This document shows positions 53,221-62,413 of a DNA stretch of 64,000 nt, in pieces; position 1 is the stretch's first letter; each line of letters begins with the position of its first letter. The notes under the pieces were generated by a model. It saw only the letters and a program-made list of their open reading frames with translations, was not told where the DNA came from and ran no database searches. The DNA is taken from contig NZ_MZNT01000010.1 in assembly GCF_002042965.1 (NCBI RefSeq), positions 124,001-188,000 on the forward strand, in the 5' to 3' direction. The translations under genes and the position numbers were made by a program. The stretch is from Paenibacillus sp. 32352 (GTDB lineage Bacteria > Bacillota > Bacilli > Paenibacillales > NBRC-103111).

Positions 53221-54756
53221 ATGAAACCTGCTATAGGCGACATCTATTGCGTCTATGTCGATAAGCTTCAGCAATATGCCGCATGTCAGGTCACCGGGCT
53301 TAAAGAAAGCTCATCCAGCCGTTCCCAAGGTCTCATTTCCATAGTGGAGCTTGATTGGACCGGGGAAAGCCTGCCGAGCGAAACCGAGCTGCAGGCAATG
53401 CGGCCGCTTCGCTGCAATTATTTGTTTTGGGACAACCGTCTGGATCATAGCTATGTGGATGCCAATGTACCGAAAAATTACCTTTTCGCGGGAACTATTC
53501 CTCCACTGATTACGGAAGAACCTAACAGCTACAGCGGATGGTCTACGGGAGGAAGCGTTTATCGGCAGCGCCAATGGGAGCAAATCCCGGAACGGCTTCG
53601 AGAGCAATTTAAAGCTGCGTCCCGGGAGGATACCATTGTTGAGCTGGAAGGACATCAAGTCCGGCGTTCCACCAGCAGAATCCATGAATCCATTCTTGAT
53701 AACTTGACGGACATGAGCGAGCTTAGCAAGCTCCCTTGTCTGACCCAAATTCAAGCCAGCCGCCTTTATGATGGGCTGCTCCCTTATTTAAGACATCATC
53801 CTTTTGTTATAGAGCTCCAATTGGGAGAACATAGCTGTACCTCTCTCGATTTGCGTGATACGCACCTGCAGCGGCTATCCGTCTACGCAGGAGGACTCGA
53901 AAGATTGGTTCTAAACCCGGAGCTGTCCACACTATCTCTATGGGGACCGATATCGCCCAAGCTGCAGATCATAGCCGAGGACCAAGGAAGATGGATTCAT
54001 GCTTCATTCACTTCTAAGCCTCCGCTTCATTGCGGACTGGATCGATTGAAGGGGTTGCATCTTACGGGTATTACCGAATTGGACCTGCTTCCTGTCATTC
54101 AAAGCTATCCCATGCTTCAGGAGCTCCGTCTATGGGGTAAGCCCGGGGTCATAGCCAATATAGGCAGCATAGCCGCTCTGCCCAAGCTGCAAACCTTCAG
54201 CACCTCCGACCTGTTCGGATTTACGCCGGAGGAGTTTCCTCATCCGGAGCAGCTTCCTCAATTGACATGGCTCTGGATGTCGAGCTTACCTGCAGATGCA
54301 GCCAAGTCCATTAAAGCCCGCTTCAAAAAAGAGGTCGCTAACGGATTGGATCTCTCCATTACGAAGCCGCGCAAACCGGAGTGGCTGGCTGAGAATTTGG
54401 ATAACCCGTTTCGGGATTGGGACGGCCGCGAACATATCACATCGGCGAATGCCAAAAAAGCGGCCGCTTTGTACAAAAAGACATCGGCCGAGATTCATGC
54501 TTTGATCCGCCAGGCTCTTGATGAATCCGAGGCTTCGGAAGTACAAGCCCAATTGAATGCCATCGTCCGACAATATGCGGAGGCCTTTAATCGAATGGAC
54601 CGCCGTCAGGGCTTTATCGAAACCGTAGAAAGGGAAGAAATATACGCAGTATTATCAGAGCTGCTGAATTCGGCAGCCGGCAGGCTGGCAATGGCCGGGG
54701 CGAGTGTTGATATCGAGGAGCTTTATGCTGCCTTCGACGCGGTTAGAGATTATTAG
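53221..54756 (+). CDS. Leucine-rich-repeat protein of unknown function
   Basis: This 511-residue soluble protein has AAAGGAG before the ATG. Residues 1-110 form a beta-rich domain (GDIYCVYVDKLQQYAACQVTGL) that recalls immunity-type domains such as Imm26. Residues about 195-350 carry irregular leucine-rich repeats (LQRLSVYAGGLERLVL, LKGLHLTGITELDLLP, LQELRLWGKPG). The C-terminal 150 residues are helical and charged. Similar proteins in Bacillota are annotated only as LRR proteins. A role as immunity protein or adaptor is speculation. It is monocistronic. Confidence 0.7.
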   Translation: MKPAIGDIYCVYVDKLQQYAACQVTGLKESSSSRSQGLISIVELDWTGESLPSETELQAMRPLRCNYLFWDNRLDHSYVDANVPKNYLFAGTIPPLITEEPNSYSGWSTGGSVYRQRQWEQIPERLREQFKAASREDTIVELEGHQVRRSTSRIHESILDNLTDMSELSKLPCLTQIQASRLYDGLLPYLRHHPFVIELQLGEHSCTSLDLRDTHLQRLSVYAGGLERLVLNPELSTLSLWGPISPKLQIIAEDQGRWIHASFTSKPPLHCGLDRLKGLHLTGITELDLLPVIQSYPMLQELRLWGKPGVIANIGSIAALPKLQTFSTSDLFGFTPEEFPHPEQLPQLTWLWMSSLPADAAKSIKARFKKEVANGLDLSITKPRKPEWLAENLDNPFRDWDGREHITSANAKKAAALYKKTSAEIHALIRQALDESEASEVQAQLNAIVRQYAEAFNRMDRRQGFIETVEREEIYAVLSELLNSAAGRLAMAGASVDIEELYAAFDAVRDY

Positions 54757-54841
54757 ACCTGGGGGCGATGCGGGATGTGATGGTTCGCAGTGCTAGTATA
54801 GTATCCCATAGGTCTCGGTCCCAATAGACGCACCAAAAAAT

Positions 54842-54870
54842 ACGGGAGCATGCCGTTGGCTAGCTCCCGT
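54842..54870 (-). terminator. Terminator of the SDR gene
   Basis: A perfect ACGGGAGC/GCTCCCGT stem is followed on the minus strand by TATTTTTT, 20 bp after the stop codon. Confidence 0.8.
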
Positions 54871-54889
54871 TGTTTGCTTTTTCATAGAT

Positions 54890-55627
54890 TTAATTGAACC
54901 CGCCGTTTGAACGAATCGTCTGTCCTGTAATCCAACGAGCCTTGTCGCTGACAAGCAGCTCGACCGCGTTGGCAATGTCCTCAGGCTCTCCAAGCCGTCC
55001 GAACGCGTTCATTCGGCGGTACGAATCAACCAGCTCCGGCGATTTGCCGTTCAAGAACAACTCGGTTGCTACTTGCCCGGGCGCAATGCAATTGATGACG
55101 ATATCTTTGGGGCCAAACTCCTTGGCCAATTGACGGGTCAACTGTTCAACCGCCCCTTTCGTTGCAGCGTAGATGCTATACTCTGGAAGCATAGCGCCAG
55201 CTACAGAGGTCGAGAAGTTGATGATCGTGCCGCCCTTTGCCATATGCTTCATGGCTTGCTGGCAAGCAAAATAAGTGCCTTTTACGTTGACCGCAAAATT
55301 TTGATCAAACATTTCCTCCGTCACATCGGAGATAGGCATACGTTCCATGATGCCGGCATTATTGACCAATATGTCCAATCGTCCAAATCGCTCGATCGTT
55401 TCCAAGAAGAGGCTTTCCACTTCTTTCACTTTACTTACATCGGCACGGATCGCGGCCGCTTCACCGCCGGATTGCTCAATCGTCTTTACAACCTCATTCG
55501 CTTTTTCTTGATTCGAGGTATAATTGACAACCACCTTCGCTCCGGATCGTGCCAATTGGATGGCGACCTGACGCCCGATACCCCGTGATGCCCCAGTGAC
55601 GATAGCTACTTTTCCATTCAAATTCAT
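54890..55627 (-). CDS. Short-chain dehydrogenase/reductase (FabG-like)
   Basis: The ATG at 55627 lies 8 bases after AAGGAGAG; 55633 is also possible. The 245-residue protein has the classical SDR layout: the nucleotide motif TGASRGIGR, NNAG in LVNNAGIM, the catalytic Ser in NFSTSVAG and YxxxK in YAATKG. It is likely an NADPH-dependent reductase of unknown substrate. It is divergent from an AraC regulator, a frequent pairing in which the regulator induces the reductase. Confidence 0.9.
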   Translation of the reverse strand: MNLNGKVAIVTGASRGIGRQVAIQLARSGAKVVVNYTSNQEKANEVVKTIEQSGGEAAAIRADVSKVKEVESLFLETIERFGRLDILVNNAGIMERMPISDVTEEMFDQNFAVNVKGTYFACQQAMKHMAKGGTIINFSTSVAGAMLPEYSIYAATKGAVEQLTRQLAKEFGPKDIVINCIAPGQVATELFLNGKSPELVDSYRRMNAFGRLGEPEDIANAVELLVSDKARWITGQTIRSNGGFN

Positions 55628-55814
55628 TTTCATTCTCTCCTTTATTTTTCATTGCGGCCGTTCGGTTTTACGCCGTGTCCGACCTTGTAAGCTTATTATA
55701 GGGAATATTTGTTTTCCCCCGTTAGAACATCCCTATTCAATCCTTGCCTATTTCTCTTTTATCCCGTTATGATGTAAATAAACATAAATCCCTTTTGGAA
55801 AGGAACTTACAACC

Positions 55815-56741
55815 ATGGATGAATCCCTGCGCAAGGAGCTGGCCTTGCAGCAATTGGCGCTCTTGATCCGCCGTCATGCTCCGTCTAGCGGCATACATCG
55901 GACGTCTGTGCCTTCTTTGTCGCTGATGCATGCCACACAGTTGTCAGAACCGCTGGAATCCATATATAAGCCATCCATATGCGTCGTGGCGCAAGGGGCG
56001 AAGACAGCCTCATTAGCCGATGAGACTTACCGGTATGATCCATCGACATATCTGGTCACTTCCGTCGAGCTGCCGATTATCGGGAGAATTATCGAAGCTT
56101 CGCCCGAGGTCCCGTATCTGAGCTTGAAGCTGAGCTTCGACGCCGACGTCATTCTGGATATCGTGAAAGAGACGAACCAACCCGCCAACGTCCCTGCTGA
56201 AGCCTCGCGCGGCATCACCGTGAATCAAACATCAACTGCATTACTCGATGCCATCTTGCGGCTCATGCAGCTGCTAAACGATCCCGAGGACGTCCCGATT
56301 CTGGCGCCGCTCATCATCCGGGAAATTGTGTACCGGGTGCTTCAAGGCGAACAAGGCGACCTTCTCCGCCAATTCGCGATTATCGGCAGCCATTCTCACA
56401 GTATTGCTCAAGCGATTCAGTTGATTAACCGGGAATACGATCGCCCGCTCTTGGTCGAGCAGCTTGCAAAATCCGTAAATATGAGCACGTCGGCGTTTCA
56501 TAAGCATTTCAAGCTCGTCACGGCGATGAGTCCGCTGCAATACCAGAAAACGGTCCGTTTGCAGGAAGCCCGGCGCCTCATGCTGACGGAAACCTTGCAG
56601 GCTTCCGATGCAGCCTTCCGCGTAGGCTACGAGAGCCCGTCCCAGTTCAGCCGGGAGTATGCTCGTATGTACGGACGTCCGCCGATGCTGGATGTTCAGG
56701 AGCTTCGCGGTTCCATTACAAGGTCTAATATGTTGGGCTGA
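55815..56741 (+). CDS. AraC family regulator with AraC_N domain
   Basis: This 308-residue protein has an N-terminal AraC_N sensor domain (PLESIYKPSICVVAQGAK, DPSTYLVTSVELP) and a C-terminal double helix-turn-helix (SMSTSAFHKHFK-like region, VGYESPSQFSREYARMYG). Proteins of this group, such as YqhC, often sense aldehydes or other reactive compounds and switch on a neighbouring oxidoreductase. It is divergent from the SDR gene, which fits. AAAGGA precedes the ATG. Confidence 0.88.
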   Translation: MDESLRKELALQQLALLIRRHAPSSGIHRTSVPSLSLMHATQLSEPLESIYKPSICVVAQGAKTASLADETYRYDPSTYLVTSVELPIIGRIIEASPEVPYLSLKLSFDADVILDIVKETNQPANVPAEASRGITVNQTSTALLDAILRLMQLLNDPEDVPILAPLIIREIVYRVLQGEQGDLLRQFAIIGSHSHSIAQAIQLINREYDRPLLVEQLAKSVNMSTSAFHKHFKLVTAMSPLQYQKTVRLQEARRLMLTETLQASDAAFRVGYESPSQFSREYARMYGRPPMLDVQELRGSITRSNMLG

Positions 56742-56875
56742 AAAATTTGAGTGGCGGGAAGTCAAGGGTGGTAATAACAATCCTGACGATTCCCAACAAA
56801 AAGAGGTAGGTACTAAATTAGAGGTGGGATATTACAGTCTTACGTTCTTGATGAAAACTACTACTGGTGAGTCAG

Positions 56876-56905
56876 CTTCCTTAATGCCCTCGAGCATTAA
56901 GGAAG
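56876..56905 (+). terminator. Perfect hairpin behind the AraC gene
   Basis: CTTCCTTAATGC and GCATTAAGGAAG form a perfect 12-bp stem with a 6-base loop, followed by TCATTTTATATTT. It is about 135 bp after the AraC stop and may serve both converging genes. Confidence 0.65.
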
Positions 56906-56969
56906 TGTCATTTTATATTTGTGGCTTTCTTGCTGATATTGCCGGGCAGCTTAATTGCTTATCCGGTTT

Positions 56970-57605
56970 TTATATAAATCCCAATGATTCCAACTCCCGA
57001 TAAACTTCCTCTGCAGCACATTCAGGGTTCAGCCTTTGTATCATCTCGACAGTAACGGGGATACCCTCATAAATTTGTTCAACAACCTCTATGGGCAGCT
57101 CCAGTTCAAAATAATCTTCCGCAAATTGTACGAAATCTTCCGGTGTCTGGTAAATCGTTCCTAACAAAAATGAAGAGCCATCATCTGCTCCATTCGGCAG
57201 CTTAACCTTTCCTTTCTGCCAGGTTGGATCACTATTTTTACGCCATATACAAAAAGTCACATCTTCTTTTTCAATTCCTTCATGCTCTAATAGAGAGAGT
57301 AATTCGTTCGGAACGTTATCATAGATGCCCGGCCATACCTTATGTTCATCTTGCGCATAGGGACTTAGCTGGGATTCATGGTCAAACCCCTTTATGATAC
57401 AGCCATCGGAGGAAAACAGCATGATAAGGTGGTCCCCTACCCCATTACGTATTTTGGCCATAGAAACTCCTTCATCCCATTCCTGAACAAAGCTATGATA
57501 ACGAAGCCATTCCGTCTCACAAAGAATCGTATTTAAAGCTGCTTGAACGGCCATTAGCTTTTTTAAGCTTGCCGGTTCTGGTAATTGTTCTAACTCATTC
57601 AACAT
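56970..57605 (-). CDS. Conserved hypothetical protein
   Basis: This 211-residue soluble protein begins MLNELEQLPEP and contains GDHLIMLFSSDGCIIKGFDHES, PGIYDNVPNEL and TFCIWRKNSDPTW. I recall this pattern from a widespread family of uncharacterised bacterial proteins, but I cannot name a function. There is no membrane segment. A GGCGGG site lies before the ATG. It is convergent with the AraC gene. A toxin-immunity relative has been suggested for look-alikes; nothing here proves it. Confidence 0.75.
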   Translation of the reverse strand: MLNELEQLPEPASLKKLMAVQAALNTILCETEWLRYHSFVQEWDEGVSMAKIRNGVGDHLIMLFSSDGCIIKGFDHESQLSPYAQDEHKVWPGIYDNVPNELLSLLEHEGIEKEDVTFCIWRKNSDPTWQKGKVKLPNGADDGSSFLLGTIYQTPEDFVQFAEDYFELELPIEVVEQIYEGIPVTVEMIQRLNPECAAEEVYRELESLGFI

Positions 57606-57694
57606 CTTTATCCCGCCTTTGACTATAGTAGCGCGACATGACCGTTGATGTTATGCCGGCAGCCGCGTCGCATGTTAAATAGGAGTAATAACCC

Positions 57695-57933
57695 TTACTT
57701 CAATATAAAACTTTGTAAACTAACAAAAAAGATAAATAAAGATACAATGATGGTTGTATAACCCCAAGTTCTTTTTCCGTTGCTTATAACTTCGGATAAT
57801 CCCGAAGCCAATAACGACAACGCTAGAAATAACATTAAATAGGGTATCAGTTCAAGCTTTTTGTCATCAAAATATAGGAGGAAATACCAATTATAATGAA
57901 CTGAAAAATATTATTTATTATTTTCAGCAACAC
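57695..57933 (-). pseudogene. DUF3953 (YczI-like) membrane protein gene with a frameshift
   Basis: AGGAGG lies 6 bases before a GTG at 57933. The first frame gives a hydrophobic N-terminus (IFQFIIIGISSYILMTKS) and stops. The -1 frame continues as LELIPYLMLFLALSLLASGL and TWGYTTIIVSLFIFFVSLQS to a stop at 57695. Adding one A to the A5 run (T5 at 57858-57862 on the plus strand) would restore a 79-residue, two-helix DUF3953-type protein. It may be a real inactivation, a phase-variable tract or a sequencing error. Confidence 0.7.
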
Positions 57934-58017
57934 TTTGTACCTCCTAAAACCATATAGAACAATATAGATAATACCATATGCTGGTATTTTCTCGCTAATC
58001 CTCGTTTAGCTTAAGGA

Positions 58018-59001
58018 TCAGGGTTGTATCCACATCTCACCGCTCCAACTGTGAATTCGGTACCACCGATTGCCTTGCGGATCGTCCCATTGCTCGAAAG
58101 CCTTTACCTTTTGCGGGCTAATAAGTCCAAAGGCGGGAAATGGCATGGTTGGAAACAGATGCTGTTCCGTATTTTTTGTCAGCTCTAAGGTTTCATCTAT
58201 TTTCTTTACACCTACGGGCTGTGCAAATTGCGGGTTTACCCAAAAGATGCTGCCGTTTTGGCCGCGCACATGGTATACTCCGTTGTCGGTCTTTTCCATG
58301 GCAAATACTTTTTGCGCTGGAATAAATCTGGCATCGGATGGCCGCTGCAGCCGGTTCCCCGTATCATACTCATCCATATATAAGGTTTCGGTAGGCAGAT
58401 CAAGCTCCGAATTCAGCACTTCGACACGGAGATAATGAGGATTAGCTACAATCCACTGGTCTCCTAGCCAAGAAGTTTCGATGCGGTAGGATGAAGAATA
58501 CATAGCGAATGGGGATTCAAATACCGCATTCGCATGCACGGTTTGCGGAGATAATACAGCCTCGGTCATTGCGGATCTGGTCGGCTCGGTGTAGAGCCGC
58601 GCATCCCATAACAAAGCGAGATAGGTATCCACAGGCTTCAATATACCGACCTTTTCCTTGTCAAGATGGACCCATAGATCGCCAAGCCATGTGGTCTTGA
58701 TCTTAATCCACACCTTCCCTTGCGGATCCGCCTCAAGATAAGAAGGGTCCATGTCCACTTCAACTGTGCTCACATCTTGTGGAGTAAGTGCCGCCCAAGG
58801 CTCAACCGATTCGTCCGGCTCCGGATACAGATACGTAGTTTCCAACAATGAAATCACCGGGGGAAGCATTGATCGACCCTGCTTTTGAAAAGCCGGGGAA
58901 TTAGGAGGAGGTGCACCCTTAAGCTCGGTAGTGTAGCTGAATAGCAACCCGAACGATACAATAACCGCCATGATCCCTTTCCCAGACCTTACTTTACCCA
59001 T
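58018..59001 (-). CDS. Secreted protein with four SH3-like repeats
   Basis: This 327-residue protein has an N-terminal signal (GIMAVIVSFGLLFSYTTEL). The rest consists of four modules of about 65-75 residues, each with a Tyr/Leu-rich opening strand and a Trp-rich end: TTWLGDLWVHLD, TSWLGDQWIVAN, GQNGSIFWVNPQ and HSWSGEMWIQP. This resembles bacterial SH3 repeats that bind cell walls. The function is unknown. It is monocistronic. No catalytic domain is present, so it may be a wall-binding or regulatory protein. Confidence 0.72.
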   Translation of the reverse strand: MGKVRSGKGIMAVIVSFGLLFSYTTELKGAPPPNSPAFQKQGRSMLPPVISLLETTYLYPEPDESVEPWAALTPQDVSTVEVDMDPSYLEADPQGKVWIKIKTTWLGDLWVHLDKEKVGILKPVDTYLALLWDARLYTEPTRSAMTEAVLSPQTVHANAVFESPFAMYSSSYRIETSWLGDQWIVANPHYLRVEVLNSELDLPTETLYMDEYDTGNRLQRPSDARFIPAQKVFAMEKTDNGVYHVRGQNGSIFWVNPQFAQPVGVKKIDETLELTKNTEQHLFPTMPFPAFGLISPQKVKAFEQWDDPQGNRWYRIHSWSGEMWIQP

Positions 59002-59202
59002 ATATATAAAGCCTCCTTCGGTTTAAAGCTGCTACAAGTTAAGACGCTCCAATTAAAACTAGGTTTTTATGTATTTCGAAATTTACCAAAAATTAATCAA
59101 ATCGTTCCAGCTGCATAAAAAGAAAACGAGTCGCTGGTCAAATGCGAGCCTCGTCCTCGTTTAGTTCCAATTTTTCGTTAGGAATTTCATCAAGGTAATA
59201 AA

Positions 59203-59222
59203 GGCTGCCGATGTCGGCAGCC
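59203..59222 (-). terminator. Terminator of the pfl operon
   Basis: A perfect GGCTGCCGA/TCGGCAGCC stem with a 2-base loop is followed on the minus strand by TTTATTAC, 30 bp after the pflA stop. A further weak hairpin (AAACGAG/CTCGTTT) lies at about 59125-59162. Confidence 0.75.
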
Positions 59223-59251
59223 CCGTATTGGTATTATTAGGTACAGATCTC

Positions 59252-60040
59252 TTAGGCCGAACCTGCGGATTGAGCCATCCCCAACCCGATCAGCTGCCTG
59301 GCCCGCTCCACCTCCCTCTCGGTCGGTTCCGCTACCCCTTCGAGCGGGTATGGCTTATTCAACTGCTGCCATTTATATACCCCCATCCGGTGATAAGGCA
59401 GCAGCTCCAGCTTCTCGACGTTGGTCAGTTCTCCGATGAAAGCGCCGAGCTTCATCAGATCGTCTCCGCCATCCGTTATGCCAGGTACGAGTACATGGCG
59501 TATCCAGACTGGCTTGCCCTGCTCGGATAACAGCCTGGCAAAGCGCAGCATCCGTTCGTTGGATTGGCTCGTCAGCGTCGTGTGCTTCACCGGGTCAATG
59601 TGCTTTAAATCGAGCAGCACCAAATCGGTCACATCCAGCAGCTCCCGGACATGATCAGGCTCACAGAAGCCGGAGGAATCGAGGGCTGTATGCAGGCCCC
59701 ATCGCCGTTTGATTTCGGTGAACAAGGCGGTAACGAACGGAGCTTGCAAGGTCGGCTCCCCTCCGGTGACCGTGATTCCCCCTCCAGAGCGCCGATAGTA
59801 TTCCAGATAGGGCTCGAGCTCGCTCAGGATATCGTCTACCTGGACGTTGCGCCCTTTGCCGGAGTCCCATGTATCCGGGTTATGGCAGTATTGGCACTGC
59901 AGCGCGCAGCCCTGCATGAACAGCACGAAGCGTATGCCCGGGCCGTCGACGGTTCCGAACGTTTCAATGGAATGAATACGTCCGGTATGAGCGTGGACGG
60001 TTCCAGTGTGATCAAGATTGGTGTGAAGGCTGCCGTTCAT
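59252..60040 (-). CDS. pflA: Pyruvate formate-lyase activating enzyme
   Basis: This 262-residue radical SAM enzyme has the CALQCQYCHNP cluster motif, the GxIHSxETFGTVDGPGIRF start of the family, and TGGEPTLQ. It uses S-adenosylmethionine to create the glycyl radical on PflB under anaerobic conditions. AAAGGAG precedes the ATG. It follows pflB by 38 bp, so the two are co-transcribed. Confidence 0.95.
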   Translation of the reverse strand: MNGSLHTNLDHTGTVHAHTGRIHSIETFGTVDGPGIRFVLFMQGCALQCQYCHNPDTWDSGKGRNVQVDDILSELEPYLEYYRRSGGGITVTGGEPTLQAPFVTALFTEIKRRWGLHTALDSSGFCEPDHVRELLDVTDLVLLDLKHIDPVKHTTLTSQSNERMLRFARLLSEQGKPVWIRHVLVPGITDGGDDLMKLGAFIGELTNVEKLELLPYHRMGVYKWQQLNKPYPLEGVAEPTEREVERARQLIGLGMAQSAGSA

Positions 60041-60078
60041 ACGATAAGCTCCTTTCCTTGAACGCTTTAGAATCGTGG

Positions 60079-62355
60079 TTAAATCGATCCGTGAAACGTC
60101 CGGTGGATGACGTCGAGCTGCTGCTCCCGTGTCAGCTTGACGAAGTTGACCGCGTAACCGGAGACGCGGATGGTCAGCTGCGGATAATTCTCCGGATGCT
60201 CCATGGCATCAAGCAGATGCTCCCGGTCGAATACATTGACGTTCAGGTGATGCCCGCCGGTTGCAGAGTAACCGTCCAGCATGCTGACCAGGTTGTTCAC
60301 TCTCGCCTCCTGCTCTTTGCCGAGCGCCTTCGGTATGATCGAGAATGTATTAGAGATGCCGTCGAGGCAGCTCTCATAAGGAATCTTGGCTACCGAAGCA
60401 AGCGACGCCAGAGCGCCTTTGCGGTCGCGCCCGTGCATCGGATTGGCTCCCGGAGCGAACGGTTCACCCGCTTTGCGGCCATCCGGCGTGCTGCCGGTTT
60501 TCTTCCCGTAGACGACGTTCGAGGTGATGGTCAACACGGACATCGTCGTCATCGCATTGCGGTAGGTCTTATGCTTGCGCAGCTTCGCAAGGAATGCTTC
60601 CGTCAGCTCTACGGCGATGCGGTCGACCCGTTCGTCGTTGTTGCCGTACTGCGGATAGTCGCCTTCGATTTCGAAATCGACCGCTATGCCCTGCTCGTTG
60701 CGAATCGGCCGGACTGTGGCGTATTTCAGCGCGCTCAAGCTGTCGGCTACGACAGACAGACCGGCGATACCGCATGCCATGGTACGCAAAATATCTCTAT
60801 CGTGAAGCGCCATCTCCAGCCGCTCGTAGCAGTACTTATCATGCATGTAGTGAATCACATTCAGCGTGTTGATGTAGAGCTTGGCCAGCCATTCCAGCAC
60901 CATATCGTACTTCGGCATAACCTCGTCGTACGTGAGCGTTTCGCTCCGAATCGGCGCTATGGCCGGACCCACCTGGATGCCCAGCTTCTCGTCCACTCCG
61001 CCATTGATCGCATAGAGCAGCGCTTTGGCAAGGTTGGCTCGCGCGCCGAAGAACTGCATCTGCTTGCCGATTCGCATCGCCGATACGCAGCAGGCAATGC
61101 CGTAATCGTCGCCGAACTGCGGCAGCATGAGATCGTCGTTCTCATATTGAATCGAGCTTGTCTCTATGGACACTTTGGCACAGTAGGCCTTGAATGCCTC
61201 CGGCAGACGGGTCGACCACAGCACCGTCAAGTTCGGTTCCGGTGCAGGACCAAGGTTATACAGCGTATGCAGGATGCGGAACGAGCTGCGCGTGACGCGT
61301 GTCGTTCCGTCCAGCGCCATGCCTCCGACAGACTCTGTCACCCAGGTCGGATCGCCGCTGAACAGCTCGTTGTAGTCCGGTGTACGCAGGAACTTCACGA
61401 TTCGGAGCTTCATGACAAAGTGATCCATCAGCTCCTGCGCCGCTTCTTCCGTCAGCCTGCCTTCCCTCAGGTCACGCTCGATATAGATATCGAGGAAGCT
61501 GGATACGCGGCCGAGACTCATCGCGGCCCCGTTCTGCTCCTTAATCGCTCCAAGGTAAGCGAAGTACAGCCACTGCACCGCTTCTTTGGCCGTTACGGCC
61601 GGGCGGGAAATGTCGCAGCCGTAGGAGGTGGCCATCCGCTTTAGCTCACCCAGCGCCGCGATTTGCTCGGATAGCTCCTCCCGGACGCGGATGACCTCTT
61701 CGGTCATTGCGTCGACCTCGAGCTGCCGCAGCTCCTCTTGCTTCGCTTCAATCAACCGATCGACGCCATACAATGCGACTCGGCGGTAATCTCCGATGAT
61801 TCGGCCGCGTCCATAGGCATCCGGAAGGCCGGTAATGATGCCCGCCTTCCGCGCCGTGCGCATCTCGGTCGTATAAGCGTCAAATACGCCCTGGTTATGC
61901 GTCTTGCGGATTTCGGTGAACAGCCGGACGATCTCTTGCGGCAGCTGGAATCCATACGCTTCACAAGCATCAACCACCATCCGGATGCCGCCGAACGGCT
62001 GCACGGAGCGCTTGAATGGCGCGTCCGTCTGCAGTCCGACGATCTGTTCCTTCTCTTTATCGATATAGCCCGGCGCATGGGACGTAATGGTCGATACCGT
62101 GTTCACGTCCACATCCAATACGCCTCCGCCCGCTATCTCCTGCTTCATCAGCTCGCGGATCCGCTGCCATAGGGAGACGGTCGCCTCAGTCGGACCAGCA
62201 AGAAAGGATTCGTCTCCGCTATAAGGAGTCAGATTCCGGTCGATAAAATCCTTCACATCGATATGCGTCCGCCATTTGCCGGGACGAAACCCTTCATAAT
62301 ACGCTTCCCATGATTGCTGCTTCTGCTGCTGCAAATCCGTTTCTTTCATTACCAT
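60079..62355 (-). CDS. pflB: Formate acetyltransferase (pyruvate formate-lyase)
   Basis: The ATG at 62355 lies 8 bases after GGAGG; ATG 62349 is also possible. The 758-residue enzyme has the catalytic Cys pair in GIACCVSAMRIG and the glycyl-radical segment RVSGYAVNF near the C-terminus. It converts pyruvate and CoA into acetyl-CoA and formate without oxygen. It lies between adhE and pflA on the same strand, forming a classical mixed-acid/ethanol fermentation unit. Confidence 0.96.
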   Translation of the reverse strand: MVMKETDLQQQKQQSWEAYYEGFRPGKWRTHIDVKDFIDRNLTPYSGDESFLAGPTEATVSLWQRIRELMKQEIAGGGVLDVDVNTVSTITSHAPGYIDKEKEQIVGLQTDAPFKRSVQPFGGIRMVVDACEAYGFQLPQEIVRLFTEIRKTHNQGVFDAYTTEMRTARKAGIITGLPDAYGRGRIIGDYRRVALYGVDRLIEAKQEELRQLEVDAMTEEVIRVREELSEQIAALGELKRMATSYGCDISRPAVTAKEAVQWLYFAYLGAIKEQNGAAMSLGRVSSFLDIYIERDLREGRLTEEAAQELMDHFVMKLRIVKFLRTPDYNELFSGDPTWVTESVGGMALDGTTRVTRSSFRILHTLYNLGPAPEPNLTVLWSTRLPEAFKAYCAKVSIETSSIQYENDDLMLPQFGDDYGIACCVSAMRIGKQMQFFGARANLAKALLYAINGGVDEKLGIQVGPAIAPIRSETLTYDEVMPKYDMVLEWLAKLYINTLNVIHYMHDKYCYERLEMALHDRDILRTMACGIAGLSVVADSLSALKYATVRPIRNEQGIAVDFEIEGDYPQYGNNDERVDRIAVELTEAFLAKLRKHKTYRNAMTTMSVLTITSNVVYGKKTGSTPDGRKAGEPFAPGANPMHGRDRKGALASLASVAKIPYESCLDGISNTFSIIPKALGKEQEARVNNLVSMLDGYSATGGHHLNVNVFDREHLLDAMEHPENYPQLTIRVSGYAVNFVKLTREQQLDVIHRTFHGSI

Positions 62356-62413
62356 GACAGGCACCTCCAAGATAGTGTCAACTTATAGATCGAATGGAAT
62401 AAGGTCGGGCTTC

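Noticed and set aside
60058..61644. 528-codon plus-strand open frame
   Set aside because: It is the complement of pflB, whose protein is unmistakable. Codon bias of pflB keeps the opposite frame open. There is no ribosome site or recognisable protein.
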